From Rhodobacter sp. (lineage in GTDB: Bacteria; Pseudomonadota; Alphaproteobacteria; Rhodobacterales; Rhodobacteraceae): 64,000 bases of DNA. The DNA lies in NCBI GenBank assembly GCA_020637555.1, contig JACKKF010000013.1, forward strand, positions 460,001 through 524,000, written 5' to 3'. Below are positions 7,785-16,265 of the stretch, in pieces (within the stretch, counting starts at the first letter, position 1; every line of letters begins with the position of its first letter). Under the pieces are notes generated by a model, which was not told the DNA's origin, did not search any database, and saw nothing but the letters and a program-made list of their open reading frames with translations. The position numbers and the translations under genes are program-made.

Positions 7785-9155
7785 TCAGGCCGTCGCGGGC
7801 GGAAACCGCAGTGACACGGTCAACCCGGGTGCGGTGTCGGTCAGCGACAGGTCCGCACCATGCAGCGCGGCGATGGCCGCGACCAGGCTCAGGCCCAGTC
7901 CGGTGCCGGGCACCGACCGGCTGGCATCGAGGCGCACGAACCGGTCCAGAACGCGCTGACGGTCCGCCAGCGGGATGCCGGGCCCTGTGTCGCTGACAGC
8001 GAGGGTCGGCGATCCATCCGCCCGGGTGACGCGCACCGTGATCGTGACCGGCGCGGGGCAATGATCGACGGCATTGGCCAGGAGATTGGACAGCGCCTGC
8101 AACAACAGGTCCTCGTCGCCCACGATCATCACCGGATCGTCGGGGCAATCGAGTCGCAGAACATGCCCCGCGTCTTCCGCTGTGGCTGCCAGAAGATCCT
8201 GTGCCGATCGCGCCAGCGCCACCAGATCGACCGGATCGCGGCGGCGCTCGACCGAGCCGGATTGCAGCCGCGCCAGCCGCAGGATCGCATCGAAACTGGT
8301 CGAAATCGCATCGATATCGACCAGGGCCGAGCCGATTTCATGCCGTGTGCGTTCGGGCACATCGGCAGAAAGAACCTGCGGTTCCAGCCGCATCCTGAGC
8401 CGCGAAAGCGGTGCGCGCAGGTCATGCGCCACATCGGTCGAGACCTGACGGAGCGAGTCGATTCCGGCCTCGAGCTGATCCAGCATCTGATCCACGCTGT
8501 GCGACAGTTCCGCCAGATCGTCGCTGCCCGTGTCGCGGATGCGCCGGTTCCATTGCCCGTGTCCGACCGCGCGCAGAACGCGCTTCATCCGCTCGATACG
8601 GCGTTCCGTGCGCTGCGCTATGGCCAGCGCCAGGGCAAACGACAGCAAGGTGGCAAAGCCCAGTGACCAGGCGGTGGTCTGGATCAGGATCTCGCCGCTT
8701 TCCGCGACCCAGGCCTCGTCTCGGGCGGTGATGACCCAACCGAGGCCCGTGCGAATGCCAAAGGCCTGATAGGCATCGGACGCATCCACAAGGGCGCTGT
8801 CCCCGGGTGCGATGTCGTGCCCGACGATCAGTCGGCGTGCCCCCTCGAACGGTTGGCCCAGACGATCCGAGCCCGTGACCGCCCCGGTTTGCGCATCAAT
8901 GAACGCATACAGGGTGGCACCGTCGCGGTTGGCACGGGTCTGCGCGGTGATCTGTTCCAGCAGGTCACGGCGACCGCCGGTATCCGCGATCCGCGCCAGG
9001 CTTTCGGTGCTGGCCCGGACATCGGCAGCCAGCCGCTGCGTCATCTCCTTCGACAGAAAGACATAGGACAAACCGCCCGCGCACAGCGTTCCGATGACAA
9101 AGACCGCGGCCAGGGCCAGCGCGAACCGCATCGACCAGGTCAAGGGCTGCGTCAT
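7785..9155 (-). CDS. two-component sensor histidine kinase
   Basis: 456 aa, inner-membrane sensor. TM1 is at about residues 10-32, followed by a periplasmic sensor loop of about 130 residues, TM2 at about 160-180, then a HAMP linker. The H-box is DVAHDLRAPLSRLR with the phosphorylated His at about 244. The ATP-binding end has N (LLANAVDH), G1 (VSDTGPGI) and G2 (GTGLGLSLV) boxes. Its ATG overlaps the regulator stop as ATGA, so kinase and regulator are translated together. The architecture matches kinases paired with CusR/QseB-type regulators. The signal is unknown; the PepSY protein upstream and the exported and membrane proteins downstream suggest envelope or metal stress. Confidence 0.95.
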   Translation of the reverse strand: MTQPLTWSMRFALALAAVFVIGTLCAGGLSYVFLSKEMTQRLAADVRASTESLARIADTGGRRDLLEQITAQTRANRDGATLYAFIDAQTGAVTGSDRLGQPFEGARRLIVGHDIAPGDSALVDASDAYQAFGIRTGLGWVITARDEAWVAESGEILIQTTAWSLGFATLLSFALALAIAQRTERRIERMKRVLRAVGHGQWNRRIRDTGSDDLAELSHSVDQMLDQLEAGIDSLRQVSTDVAHDLRAPLSRLRMRLEPQVLSADVPERTRHEIGSALVDIDAISTSFDAILRLARLQSGSVERRRDPVDLVALARSAQDLLAATAEDAGHVLRLDCPDDPVMIVGDEDLLLQALSNLLANAVDHCPAPVTITVRVTRADGSPTLAVSDTGPGIPLADRQRVLDRFVRLDASRSVPGTGLGLSLVAAIAALHGADLSLTDTAPGLTVSLRFPPATA

Positions 9156-9823
9156 GGCTGCAGCACATAGCCCACGCCATGCAGCGTGACGAGACAGGCT
9201 TTGCCAAAGGGCTTGTCGATCTTGTTGCGCAACCGGCTGATATGGGTTTCGACCACGCTGGTCTTGGGGTCAAAGTGCAGGCCCCAGACAGATTCAAGCA
9301 GAACGGTGCGGGTCTGCACGCGGCCCGGACGTTCCATGAAATGCTTGAGCAGCAGGAATTCGCGCGGTTGCAGTTCGATCCGCTGGCCCTCGCGCGTGAC
9401 CTCGCGCGTCAGCAGGTCCAGCCGCAGGTCGCCGACCACCAGGTCAAGAACCTCGTCGCGCAGCGCCGGGCGGCGCAGGATCGTGTCGATCCGCGCCAGC
9501 AATTCGACAAAGGCAAAAGGCTTGACCATATAGTCGTCAGCGCCGCCCCGCAGTCCGGCCACGCGGTCCTCGACCGCGCCCATGGCCGTCAACAGGATCA
9601 CGGGCGTGTCGATCTTGGCCGCACGCAGGGATTTCAGCACCGACAGACCGTCCAGTCCCGGCAGCATACGGTCCAGGATCAGCAGGTCATAGTCTCCGCT
9701 CATTGCCTGGGCCAGCGCGTCCTTGCCATCGGTCAGGTGATCGGCGACGTGGCCTTCGGCGGTCAGGCCCCTGACCACATAGGCGGCGGTTTCGGCATCG
9801 TCTTCGGCAAGCAGGATCTTCAT
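9152..9823 (-). CDS. OmpR/PhoB-family response regulator
   Basis: 223 aa. The receiver domain has the acidic pocket (LLAEDD near residue 5), phosphoacceptor Asp at about 51 (LLILDRMLPGLDG), the Thr of the switch (LLTA) and Lys in VKPF (about 102). The C-terminal winged helix (about 125-223) has the recognition stretch TSVVETHISRLRNKID. It resembles the CusR/QseB/PcoR branch. It is cotranscribed with the downstream kinase (4-bp overlap) and probably with the PepSY gene 81 bp upstream. The two CTTACG-N4-CGTAAG dyads are plausible targets, one of them autoregulatory. Confidence 0.96.
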   Translation of the reverse strand: MKILLAEDDAETAAYVVRGLTAEGHVADHLTDGKDALAQAMSGDYDLLILDRMLPGLDGLSVLKSLRAAKIDTPVILLTAMGAVEDRVAGLRGGADDYMVKPFAFVELLARIDTILRRPALRDEVLDLVVGDLRLDLLTREVTREGQRIELQPREFLLLKHFMERPGRVQTRTVLLESVWGLHFDPKTSVVETHISRLRNKIDKPFGKACLVTLHGVGYVLQP

Positions 9824-9846
9824 CGTGGCCCATCATTCCAGCACAG

Positions 9847-9875
9847 TGCCCCGGCCGCAAGACACGGCCGGGGCA
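9847..9875 (-). terminator. strong GC hairpin between the pepSY gene and the regulator gene
   Basis: TGCCCCGGCCG (9847-9857) and CGGCCGGGGCA (9865-9875) form an 11-bp perfect stem with a 7-nt loop. There is no T run. In the operon it could weaken read-through, keeping the kinase-regulator pair below the PepSY protein in expression. Confidence 0.5.
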
Positions 9876-9904
9876 GTCGGGCATCTGTCCCGGGCGAGCC
9901 GGGA

Positions 9905-10270
9905 TCAATCGTCGTTCGTCTCGGTGTCGTCATCCTCGTGATCGGCGGCATCGGCATGGTCCTGCATGTCCGACGTCAGCGCCGAGGCGAAGACATCCCC
10001 TGTCGCGGCGTCGATCCTGACCGACCAGGGTTGCCCGTCGGCGCCAACCACCACCGCCTCATAGGCGGCGCGCCCGTCCTCGTCGCCGAACACGACCGAC
10101 GCCAGCCTGCCGGCATGGGTCTGCAGCGCGGTCTCGCCCGCCTGCTGCGCGCTGACCCCGGCGCCCTGAAACATGGCCAGTTCGCTCTGGCTGAGGCGTT
10201 CGGCATAGGCGGCAAAGGGCAGGGCGCCCACGAGCGCGACAGGAACGAGGATCATGGATTTGCGAAGCAT
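9905..10270 (-). CDS. exported PepSY-domain protein
   Basis: 121 aa with a clear signal peptide (MLRKSMILVPVALVGALPFAAYA, cleaved at about 23). A single PepSY domain follows (about 30-100), with the typical ending YEAVVVGADGQPWSVRIDAATGDV. The C-terminus is an acidic, His-containing tail (DHADAADHEDDDTETNDD) that could bind cations. Small PepSY proteins are commonly encoded beside two-component systems and are thought to modulate peptidases or sense ligands. It is first in the operon with the regulator and kinase, 80 bp behind the box at 10351-10366. Confidence 0.85.
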   Translation of the reverse strand: MLRKSMILVPVALVGALPFAAYAERLSQSELAMFQGAGVSAQQAGETALQTHAGRLASVVFGDEDGRAAYEAVVVGADGQPWSVRIDAATGDVFASALTSDMQDHADAADHEDDDTETNDD

Positions 10271-10350
10271 TGGTCTTTCCTTTCGTCAGCAGGTCCATTC
10301 GCCTGCCTCCCAGACATGGGGGGGCCGAGTCCGGATCGCCTTGCCGCGTC

Positions 10351-10366
10351 CTTACGCTTTCGTAAG
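10351..10366. promoter_or_regulatory. inverted repeat CTTACG-N4-CGTAAG, candidate autoregulatory box
   Basis: CTTACG CTTT CGTAAG, the same dyad arms as 7768-7783 and the same 4-bp spacing, placed 80 bp upstream of the PepSY start on the minus strand. The flanking bases extend it to TCCTTACG...CGTAAGGA, a longer dyad than the other copy. Confidence 0.72.
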
Positions 10367-10462
10367 GACGGCGCAGTCCCCGCGGGCCAGGGTGTCGGGT
10401 CGCGTCGGTGCCGGGAACGTCAACCGGCAAGGCTGGCCGTTCCCGGGCCGGCATGGCACCTT

Positions 10463-10474
10463 TTGACCGGTCAA
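10463..10474. promoter_or_regulatory. palindrome TTGACCGGTCAA before the cupin gene
   Basis: A 12-bp perfect palindrome 29 bp upstream of the cupin ATG. It also contains a TTGACC that could act as a -35 element. Repressor sites often take this form; the regulator is not known. Confidence 0.45.
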
Positions 10475-10503
10475 TCAGCCAGACCCGCAAAAGGAGACAC
10501 GCC

Positions 10504-10899
10504 ATGAAAATCACCCGCGGCGGAACGATCCCATCCATGAAAGGCCCCGACGCCTGGTTCACCGGAACCGTGCGCATCGACCCGATGTTCCAGACCGAGG
10601 CCCCCGGCCGTGCCGCCGGGGCGCATGTCACATTCGAACCCGGCGCGCGAACCGCCTGGCACACGCATCCGGCGGGCCAGACGCTGATCATCACCTTTGG
10701 CCGTGGTCGCGTGCAGCGTGAAGGCGGCCCGATCGAAGAGGTGACGGCCGGCGATGTGGTCTGGTTTCCGGCTGGCGAAAAGCACTGGCACGGCGCCAGC
10801 CCTGACACCGCGATGAGCCACCATGCGATCCAGGAAGCCGTGGACGGTGTAAGCGTCACCTGGATGGAGCAGGTCTCGGACGCCGATTACGGCGCCTGA
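10504..10899 (+). CDS. small cupin-domain protein
   Basis: 131 aa, a single beta-barrel cupin. The metal-site residues appear as WHTHPAGQTLIITFGRGR (about residues 56-73, two His and a Gln) and the second cupin motif as VWFPAGEKHWHGA (about 84-96) with His. The size and motif order match the small Mn- or Fe-cupins related to bacterial hydroxynitrile lyases and to carboxymuconolactone-associated cupins, so a lyase or isomerase role is possible. The start is fixed by an AAAGGAG site 7-8 bp upstream. It is monocistronic, with a perfect terminator at 10967. Confidence 0.85.
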   Translation: MKITRGGTIPSMKGPDAWFTGTVRIDPMFQTEAPGRAAGAHVTFEPGARTAWHTHPAGQTLIITFGRGRVQREGGPIEEVTAGDVVWFPAGEKHWHGASPDTAMSHHAIQEAVDGVSVTWMEQVSDADYGA

Positions 10900-10966
10900 C
10901 GCGCCTGGACGCAACACCCGCGCGCCGGCTTTCCAGGCCGTCGCATCGCGCGGGCGTATGGTGCTT

Positions 10967-10996
10967 CAGCCGGGAAGGGTCCTTCCCGGCTGTTTC
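10967..10996 (+). terminator. intrinsic terminator of the cupin gene
   Basis: CAGCCGGGAAGG and CCTTCCCGGCTG form a perfect 12-bp dyad around GT, followed by TTTC. It lies 68 bp after the cupin stop. Confidence 0.8.
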
Positions 10997-11232
10997 GCAT
11001 CCAACGGGCCCGCATTGCAGGCGGTGTGTGCCAGGGCGGCAGATTCGTTCCGGTGCGCGGAACGCAGCAGGGGCGTGCACGGCCTGTCAGAGCGCGTCCG
11101 GCTGCACCATCCGCCGGACCCTGCGATGGTAACCCAATGAATCAAAAACAGTTTCAGGGAATTTTCCGCCCGCGGCGCGGTGTGGTGTCGGCCCCGGATT
11201 AAACGGCATGTGGCCCGCAGAATATTATACCA

Positions 11233-11261
11233 TTGCTATTGAATTCGCTAATTGCTAACAT
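11233..11261 (+). promoter_or_regulatory. candidate promoter of the TRAP/OYE operon
   Basis: TTGCTA (11233-11238), 17 bp, then TAACAT (11256-11261), in an AT-rich island of otherwise GC-rich DNA. The spacer carries TTGAATTCGCTAATTG. Its TGAATTCG core recurs in the same spacer position of the ABC promoter at 28763-28791, so a shared regulator such as one of the IclR proteins at 16.3-17.9 kb may bind here. Confidence 0.5.
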
Positions 11262-11339
11262 CATGCGGGGCATCGGCGCGCGGCGAGGGCGCGCGAAAAA
11301 GCTGATTCCGCTGCCCGCACACGAGGGAGGAGTTCCAGC

Positions 11340-12368
11340 ATGACCAAGTTTTCCACGGCCCTGGCCGCATTGCTCGTTTCGACCAGCATGGCATCGGCCG
11401 GCACCTACACGCTGCAAAGCACCTTTGGCCTGACCGTTCCGTCGATCGGGCCCAGCCCGCAGCACTTTGCCGCGATGGTCAGCGAAATGACCGGCGGCGA
11501 CGTCCAGATCGAGGTTCACGGCGCGGGCGATTTCGTTCCCGGGTTCGAAGTGTTCGGCGCGGTCAGTTCCGGCGCCCTGGACATGGGGTTCGACTGGAGC
11601 GGCTATTGGGCGCAGCAGATCCCGGTTGCGAACATCGTCGGCTCGATGCCGTTTGGCCCCGATCCGGACACCACCCTGGGATGGATGTTCTATGGCGGCG
11701 GGATGGAGATCATCCAGCGCGCCTATGATCCTTTCAACGTGCATTTCCTGCCCTGCCACCTGGTCATTTCGGAAGGCGGTGGCTGGTTCAACCGCGAGAT
11801 CAACACGCCCGAGGACTTCAACGGCCTGAACATGCGCATCGCCGGACTGGGCGGTCTGACCCTGGCGCGGATGGGTGCGAACACGCAGACCGTGCCCGCG
11901 GGCGAGATCTATCTCAGCCTGGAAACGGGGCGGATCGACGCCGCCGAATTCTCGGCGCCGTCGCTCGATGTCGGCATGGGGTTCCAGCGGGTTTCGCGCT
12001 ACTACTATTTCCCGGGCTGGCATCAGCCGTCGTCCTGGGATTCGATCATCGTGAACAAGGACGTCTGGGACGCCATGGGCGAGCAGACCCAGCAGATCAT
12101 GCTGGATGCCTGCCGCGCCAACATCACCTACAACCTGGCGGACCAGATCAACTCTCAGGCCGCGGCGATCGCCGAGATCCGCGCCGCCGGCACCGAGATC
12201 CGCCGCTTCCCCGATGCGGTCCTGGCCGCGCTGCGCGAAAACGCGGATGCCGTGCTGGACGAACAGGCGCAGAACGATCCGCTGTTCGCCGAGGCGCTGC
12301 AATCGCTGCGCACCTACATGGCGACCGTCGGCGAATGGTCCAGCCTGCAGGCCCTGCCCCGCAACTGA
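11340..12368 (+). CDS. dctP: TRAP transporter substrate-binding protein, DctP family
   Basis: 342 aa, periplasmic, with a 20-residue signal peptide (ending SMASA). Typical DctP landmarks are the strand ending in GALDMGFDWSGYW (about 80-92), the ligand-gating FNGLNMRIAGLG (about 160-170) with the conserved Arg that salt-bridges carboxylates, and the hinge AAEFSAPSLDVGMGFQRV. The latter, followed by SRYYYFPGWHQPSSW, resembles binding proteins for 2-oxo monocarboxylates (TakP type). The substrate is thus probably a carboxylate, but its identity is open. An AGGGAGG ribosome site sits before the ATG. It heads an operon with dctQ, dctM, an OYE reductase and an EthD protein. Confidence 0.94.
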   Translation: MTKFSTALAALLVSTSMASAGTYTLQSTFGLTVPSIGPSPQHFAAMVSEMTGGDVQIEVHGAGDFVPGFEVFGAVSSGALDMGFDWSGYWAQQIPVANIVGSMPFGPDPDTTLGWMFYGGGMEIIQRAYDPFNVHFLPCHLVISEGGGWFNREINTPEDFNGLNMRIAGLGGLTLARMGANTQTVPAGEIYLSLETGRIDAAEFSAPSLDVGMGFQRVSRYYYFPGWHQPSSWDSIIVNKDVWDAMGEQTQQIMLDACRANITYNLADQINSQAAAIAEIRAAGTEIRRFPDAVLAALRENADAVLDEQAQNDPLFAEALQSLRTYMATVGEWSSLQALPRN

Positions 12369-12383
12369 TCGGGCCAATCCTCC

Positions 12384-12405
12384 GGCGGGCGTGATCGCGC
12401 CCGCC
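12384..12405 (+). other. intercistronic hairpin between dctP and dctQ
   Basis: GGCGGGCG / CGCCCGCC, 8-bp stem with a 6-nt loop, 15 bp after the dctP stop. Comparable hairpins lie at the same place in the two other TRAP operons of this window. Such stems usually protect the upstream message and keep binding protein in excess. Confidence 0.6.
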
Positions 12406-12436
12406 GCCTTGCCATCCCGCGTCAAGGGGCCAGCCG

Positions 12437-13012
12437 ATGCAACCCAAGCAATCCCTCGGCCGCACGCTGTTGTGCCTGCCGGGAAAGATCCTGTCCTGGC
12501 TGATCGTGCCGCTGGTCCTCAGCATCATCCTGGCGGTCGTGGCCGCGCACATGGGCTGGTCAACGCTGATCCACTGGGAGGGGCGCATCCCGATCCTTGG
12601 TTCGGGGTTGACCGTCAACAGCCTGGTTGACTTCCAGTGGTATGCCTTTGCGCTGATCGTGCTGTTCGGCGGGGTCTGGACCTTTTTCGAGGACCGCCAC
12701 GTCACCGTCGATTTCCTGGCCGCCAACATGCGGCCGCGCACGCGGGCCTATGTGGCGATCTTCGGCGACCTGTTCCTTCTGCTGCCCCTGTGCGTGCTGG
12801 TGGTCTGGTATGGCACCAAGTTCGCCACCGTCGCCTGGGCCACGGGCGAGGGATCGAACCAGGGTGGCCTGACCGCCCATTGGCTGATCAAGGGGGCGTT
12901 GCCGGTGTCCTTCTTCCTGCTGGGGGCGGGTGCGGTTCTGCATGCGGTCGAAACCGCGATCGGCCTGCGGCGTTCCGCCGTCAGCGGCCCGGAGGATGAC
13001 CATGCTCGCTGA
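12437..13012 (+). CDS. dctQ: TRAP transporter small permease, DctQ family
   Basis: 191 aa, inner membrane, four predicted TM helices (about 15-35, 62-82, 98-122, 142-165). The first helix is followed by the family-typical segment FQWYAFALIVLFGGVWTFFEDRHVTVDFLA, with the acidic-His patch. It pairs with DctM and the periplasmic DctP to import a carboxylate with sodium. The gene overlaps the dctM start by 11 bp, indicating coupled translation. Confidence 0.93.
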   Translation: MQPKQSLGRTLLCLPGKILSWLIVPLVLSIILAVVAAHMGWSTLIHWEGRIPILGSGLTVNSLVDFQWYAFALIVLFGGVWTFFEDRHVTVDFLAANMRPRTRAYVAIFGDLFLLLPLCVLVVWYGTKFATVAWATGEGSNQGGLTAHWLIKGALPVSFFLLGAGAVLHAVETAIGLRRSAVSGPEDDHAR

Positions 13013-14339
13013 CTTCTTCTGGCCGATCCTGATGCTGCTGGCGTTGATCGCGCTCTTGTTCAGCGGCTACCCGGTTGCGTTCGTGCTGGCCGGTGTCGGC
13101 ATCGCCTTTGCGGTGCTGGCCGATGTGCCGATGATCTTCCTGTCCATGGGCGTGCAGCGCATCTATTCGGGGACGCTGGCCAACTGGCTGCTGGCGGCGA
13201 TACCGCTGTTCGTCTTCATGGGGCTGATGCTGGAAAGTTCGGGCATCGCCGAACGGCTGATGCGGTCGCTTGCGGCCCTGGCCGGGCGTCTGCCCGGGGG
13301 GTATGCCTTTGCGGTGGCGATCATCGGTGTGGTGATGGCGGCCTCGACCGGGATCATCGGTGCCTCGGTCGTGCTGATGGGCATGATGTCGCTGCCCGCG
13401 ATGAAGGCCGCCGGGTATGACATGCGGCTGGCCACCGGGATCGTCGCGGCCTCGGGGACGTTGGGCATCCTGATCCCGCCGTCGATCATGCTGATCATCC
13501 TGGGCGACCAGTTGCGCGTGCCGATCGGCGATCTGTTCGTCGGCGCGATCTGGCCCGGGTTGATCCTGGCCGGGCTGTATTTCGCCTATATCATCGCCGT
13601 CGCCATCTTTGCGCCGCACCGGATGCCCGCCCCGGCCAGGTCCGAGCCGGTGCCCTTGATGCGCAGCCTGCTGACGCTGGTGCGCGATCTTGTGGCGCCG
13701 ATGCTGCTGATCCTTTCGGTTCTGGGCACCATCATCGCCGGCGTGGCGACCCCGACCGAATCCGCCGCGATCGGCGCACTGGGCGCGACGGTGCTTGCCG
13801 CGATCTCGGGCCGGCTGAGCTTTGCCACCCTGCGCCGGTCGGTGCATGAGACGACAAAGACCACCGCGATGATCGCCTTCGTGATGTTCGGCGCGACGGT
13901 GTTCAGCCTGGTGTTCCGCCGTCTGGGCGGGGATGCGATGGTGGCCGATCTGTTCACCTTCGAGGATGCAAGCCCCTACCTGACCCTGGCCGCGATCATG
14001 GGTCTGATTTTCATTCTGGGTTTCTTCCTGGATTGGGTCGAGATCACGCTGGTGGTCATCCCCATCGTCGCGCCCATCGTATCGCATCTGGACTTCGGCT
14101 TGCCGGCCAGCGACATCACGCTGTGGTTCGCGATCGCGTTGGCGGTCAACCTGCAGACCAGCTTTCTGACCCCGCCCTTCGGCTATGCGCTGTTCTACCT
14201 GCGCGGCGTGGACAGTTCGATCCCGATCAGCACCATCTATCGCGGCATCATCCCCTTCGTGGTGATCCAGATCGTTGCCCTGATCCTGGTGGTCAGCCTG
14301 CCGCAAATCGTCCTCTCGTTGCCCGCCGCCTTCCGCTAG
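13002..14339 (+). CDS. dctM: TRAP transporter large permease, DctM family
   Basis: 445 aa with about 12 TM helices, the Na+-coupled translocation subunit. Family motifs include MGLMLESSGIAERLM (about 71-85), the first re-entrant region ASTGIIGASVVLMG and GILIPPSIMLIILGDQL, and in the second half ATPTESAAIGALGA and QTSFLTPPFGYALFYLRG. The ATG at 13002 is preferred because GGAGG lies 7 bp upstream; an ATG two codons earlier is possible. The protein is of normal length and intact. Confidence 0.95.
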   Translation: MLADFFWPILMLLALIALLFSGYPVAFVLAGVGIAFAVLADVPMIFLSMGVQRIYSGTLANWLLAAIPLFVFMGLMLESSGIAERLMRSLAALAGRLPGGYAFAVAIIGVVMAASTGIIGASVVLMGMMSLPAMKAAGYDMRLATGIVAASGTLGILIPPSIMLIILGDQLRVPIGDLFVGAIWPGLILAGLYFAYIIAVAIFAPHRMPAPARSEPVPLMRSLLTLVRDLVAPMLLILSVLGTIIAGVATPTESAAIGALGATVLAAISGRLSFATLRRSVHETTKTTAMIAFVMFGATVFSLVFRRLGGDAMVADLFTFEDASPYLTLAAIMGLIFILGFFLDWVEITLVVIPIVAPIVSHLDFGLPASDITLWFAIALAVNLQTSFLTPPFGYALFYLRGVDSSIPISTIYRGIIPFVVIQIVALILVVSLPQIVLSLPAAFR

Positions 14340-14404
14340 GCGCCGCGCGGTCCCCGTCAATGGTCCCGGCCAGCCGGCCGCGGACCCCGATTTCCGATTG
14401 CTCC

Positions 14405-15565
14405 ATGACCGAGTCCCCGCTTCCATCGCTTCTGCAGCCCTTGACGATCCGTGGACGGACGCTGAAGAACCGCATCGTCATATCGCCCATGTGTCAGCAC
14501 GCGGGGCGGGATGGCTTTGCGACCGACTGGCACCTGGTGCATTACGGAAAGTTCGTTCTGGGCGGTGCCGCGCTGGTGCTGACCGAAAGCACGGCGGTGG
14601 CCGCGGATTCGCGCGTCGGCATCGACGATCTGGGGATATGGTCCGACGCCCATGTCCCCGGGCTGAAACGTCTGGCCGATTTCGCCCATGAGAACGGGGC
14701 CCTGATGGGGGTGCAACTGGCCCATTCCGGGCGCAAGGCGTTTTCGCAGCCCTTGTGGCAGGGTGGACGCGCCCTGAGCCCGGCCGATCTGGATGCGCTG
14801 GGACTGGATTGGCGGCGTGTCGGCCCCAGCGCGCTGGCCGCCAGCGCCGAATGGAGCACGCCGCAGGCACTGACCGCTGCACAGATCGCCGAGATACGCG
14901 ATCAGCATGTCGCCGCGGCCCGACGTGCGGACGCGGCGGGCATGGACGTGCTGGAACTGCATTTCGGCCATGGCTATCTGGTGGCCAGTTTCCTGTCGCC
15001 GCTGGCGAACCTTCGCGACGATGCCTATGGCGGCAGCCGCGACAACCGGATGCGGCTGGCCATCGAGATCGCCCGCGACATCCGCGCGGTCTGGCCATCG
15101 GACAAGCCGCTGTTCGCCCGCCTGTCCTGCGTGGACGGTGCCCAGGGTGGGTGGGACATCGAGGACACGGTCGTGCTGGCGCGGCTCCTCGCGGCCGAGG
15201 GCGTGGATGTGATCGACTGTTCCTCGGGTGGATTGTCCGAGGAAACGCGCCGCAGCAACGTGCCGCGCGGGTTTGGCTTTCAGGTGCCGTTCGCCGAGCG
15301 CGTGCGCACGGAAACCGGAACGCTGACACAGGCTGTCGGAATCATCACGACGCCCGAACAGGCGAACGCCATCATCGCCGAGGGCAGGGCGGATCTGGTG
15401 GCGATCGGGCGCGAGGCGCTGCGCAACCCCTATTGGCCGGCCGAGGCCTGGCGGCAGTTGTCCGGTGCCCAGGGTTTTGACGCCTGGCACGAACGCCATG
15501 GCGCCTGGCTGGACAAACGCGAACCCGTGCTGCGCAGACTGCGCGAACAGGAGGAAAGACCATGA
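14405..15565 (+). CDS. OYE-family FMN oxidoreductase (NADH:flavin oxidoreductase, YqjM-like)
   Basis: 386-aa TIM-barrel flavoprotein. Visible features are the N-terminal RIVISPMCQHAG with the Cys typical of YqjM-type enzymes, the His pair region QLAHSGRKA (about 102-110), HFGHGYLVASFLSP (about 187-200), YGGSRDNRMRL, and the phosphate-binding end ADLVAIGREALRNPYWP. The family reduces activated C=C bonds of enones, enals or 2-enoyl thioesters with NAD(P)H. Placement behind a carboxylate TRAP system and in front of an EthD protein points to degradation of an unsaturated cyclic or enone acid. It is coupled to the next gene by ATGA. Confidence 0.93.
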   Translation: MTESPLPSLLQPLTIRGRTLKNRIVISPMCQHAGRDGFATDWHLVHYGKFVLGGAALVLTESTAVAADSRVGIDDLGIWSDAHVPGLKRLADFAHENGALMGVQLAHSGRKAFSQPLWQGGRALSPADLDALGLDWRRVGPSALAASAEWSTPQALTAAQIAEIRDQHVAAARRADAAGMDVLELHFGHGYLVASFLSPLANLRDDAYGGSRDNRMRLAIEIARDIRAVWPSDKPLFARLSCVDGAQGGWDIEDTVVLARLLAAEGVDVIDCSSGGLSEETRRSNVPRGFGFQVPFAERVRTETGTLTQAVGIITTPEQANAIIAEGRADLVAIGREALRNPYWPAEAWRQLSGAQGFDAWHERHGAWLDKREPVLRRLREQEERP

Positions 15566-16254
15566 TCACCCGTTTCGGCCTGCTGCGTCGCGACCCGGCC
15601 CTGTCGCGCGCGGAATTCGATGCCCATTGGCAGCGCGCGCATGGCCCCCTTGCCGCGCAGTTCCCGGGGTTGAGATCCTATGCCCAGCATCTCGTGGTGA
15701 ATGACGAACAGTTCGGCATTGCCCACGGTCGCGGCCCTTGGCAACTGGATGGGTTTTCCGAGCTGCGCTTCGACGATCTCGACGCGATGAAGGCGGCGGT
15801 CACCTCGCCCGCATTTGCCCCGGCTCTTCAGGATGAACGCGGATTTCTGGCGGACGTGCATCTGGTCGCCTGCGAACGACACGAGGTCGTTCCGGTCGCG
15901 CTGGGCGATGGGCCGTTCATCAAGCGCATGACCGTGCTCAAACGCCTGCCGGGCATGACGCCCGAGGACTTCCGGCACGAATGGCTGACGGTCCATGCGT
16001 CCTGGGTGCGGCAATGGCCCGATGTGCTGGGCTATGTTCAGAACCTGGTTGTCGACCGCTGGCATGACTCGCGCACGCAAAGCGCCAGTTATGACGCGGT
16101 TCCGGTCGATGGGATCGTCGAGTTCTGGTTTCGCGATACCGACACCGCGGCACGGCTCTATGCCAGCGATCTGGTCGCGCGCACGCAAGAGCATGCCAAG
16201 GTGTTCCTGGACCAGATCACGCCCTTCTTTGTCGAAACGCGGCAGATCGTCTGA
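15562..16254 (+). CDS. EthD-domain protein with two tandem EthD-like halves
   Basis: 230 aa, about twice the usual EthD size (about 100 aa). The first half starts ITRFGLLRRDPALSRAEFDAHWQRAHGPLAAQFPGLRSYAQHLVV. The second repeats the pattern as IKRMTVLKRLPGMTPEDFRHEWLTVHASWVRQWPDVLGYVQNLVV. It is thus a duplicated dimeric alpha-beta barrel fold. EthD proteins accompany catabolic monooxygenases or act as small isomerases or dehydratases; the precise activity is unknown. The start overlaps the OYE stop by 4 bp. A related EthD protein is encoded at 32496, in the ABC operon. Confidence 0.85.
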   Translation: MITRFGLLRRDPALSRAEFDAHWQRAHGPLAAQFPGLRSYAQHLVVNDEQFGIAHGRGPWQLDGFSELRFDDLDAMKAAVTSPAFAPALQDERGFLADVHLVACERHEVVPVALGDGPFIKRMTVLKRLPGMTPEDFRHEWLTVHASWVRQWPDVLGYVQNLVVDRWHDSRTQSASYDAVPVDGIVEFWFRDTDTAARLYASDLVARTQEHAKVFLDQITPFFVETRQIV

Positions 16255-16265
16255 CGACCGGGCTG

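Larger units (their letters stand above)
10900..11339. other. 440-bp intergenic region before the first TRAP operon
   Basis: Holds the cupin terminator at 10967-10996 and, after a GC-rich stretch without visible structure, an AT-rich promoter island at 11218-11262. No convincing reading frame was seen on either strand. Confidence 0.7.

Noticed and set aside
12981..14426. A 481-codon minus-strand frame extremely rich in Arg, Gln, His and Asp
   Set aside because: Shadow of the dctM gene. The composition is that of a reverse-complemented membrane protein, and no ribosome site or family is evident.
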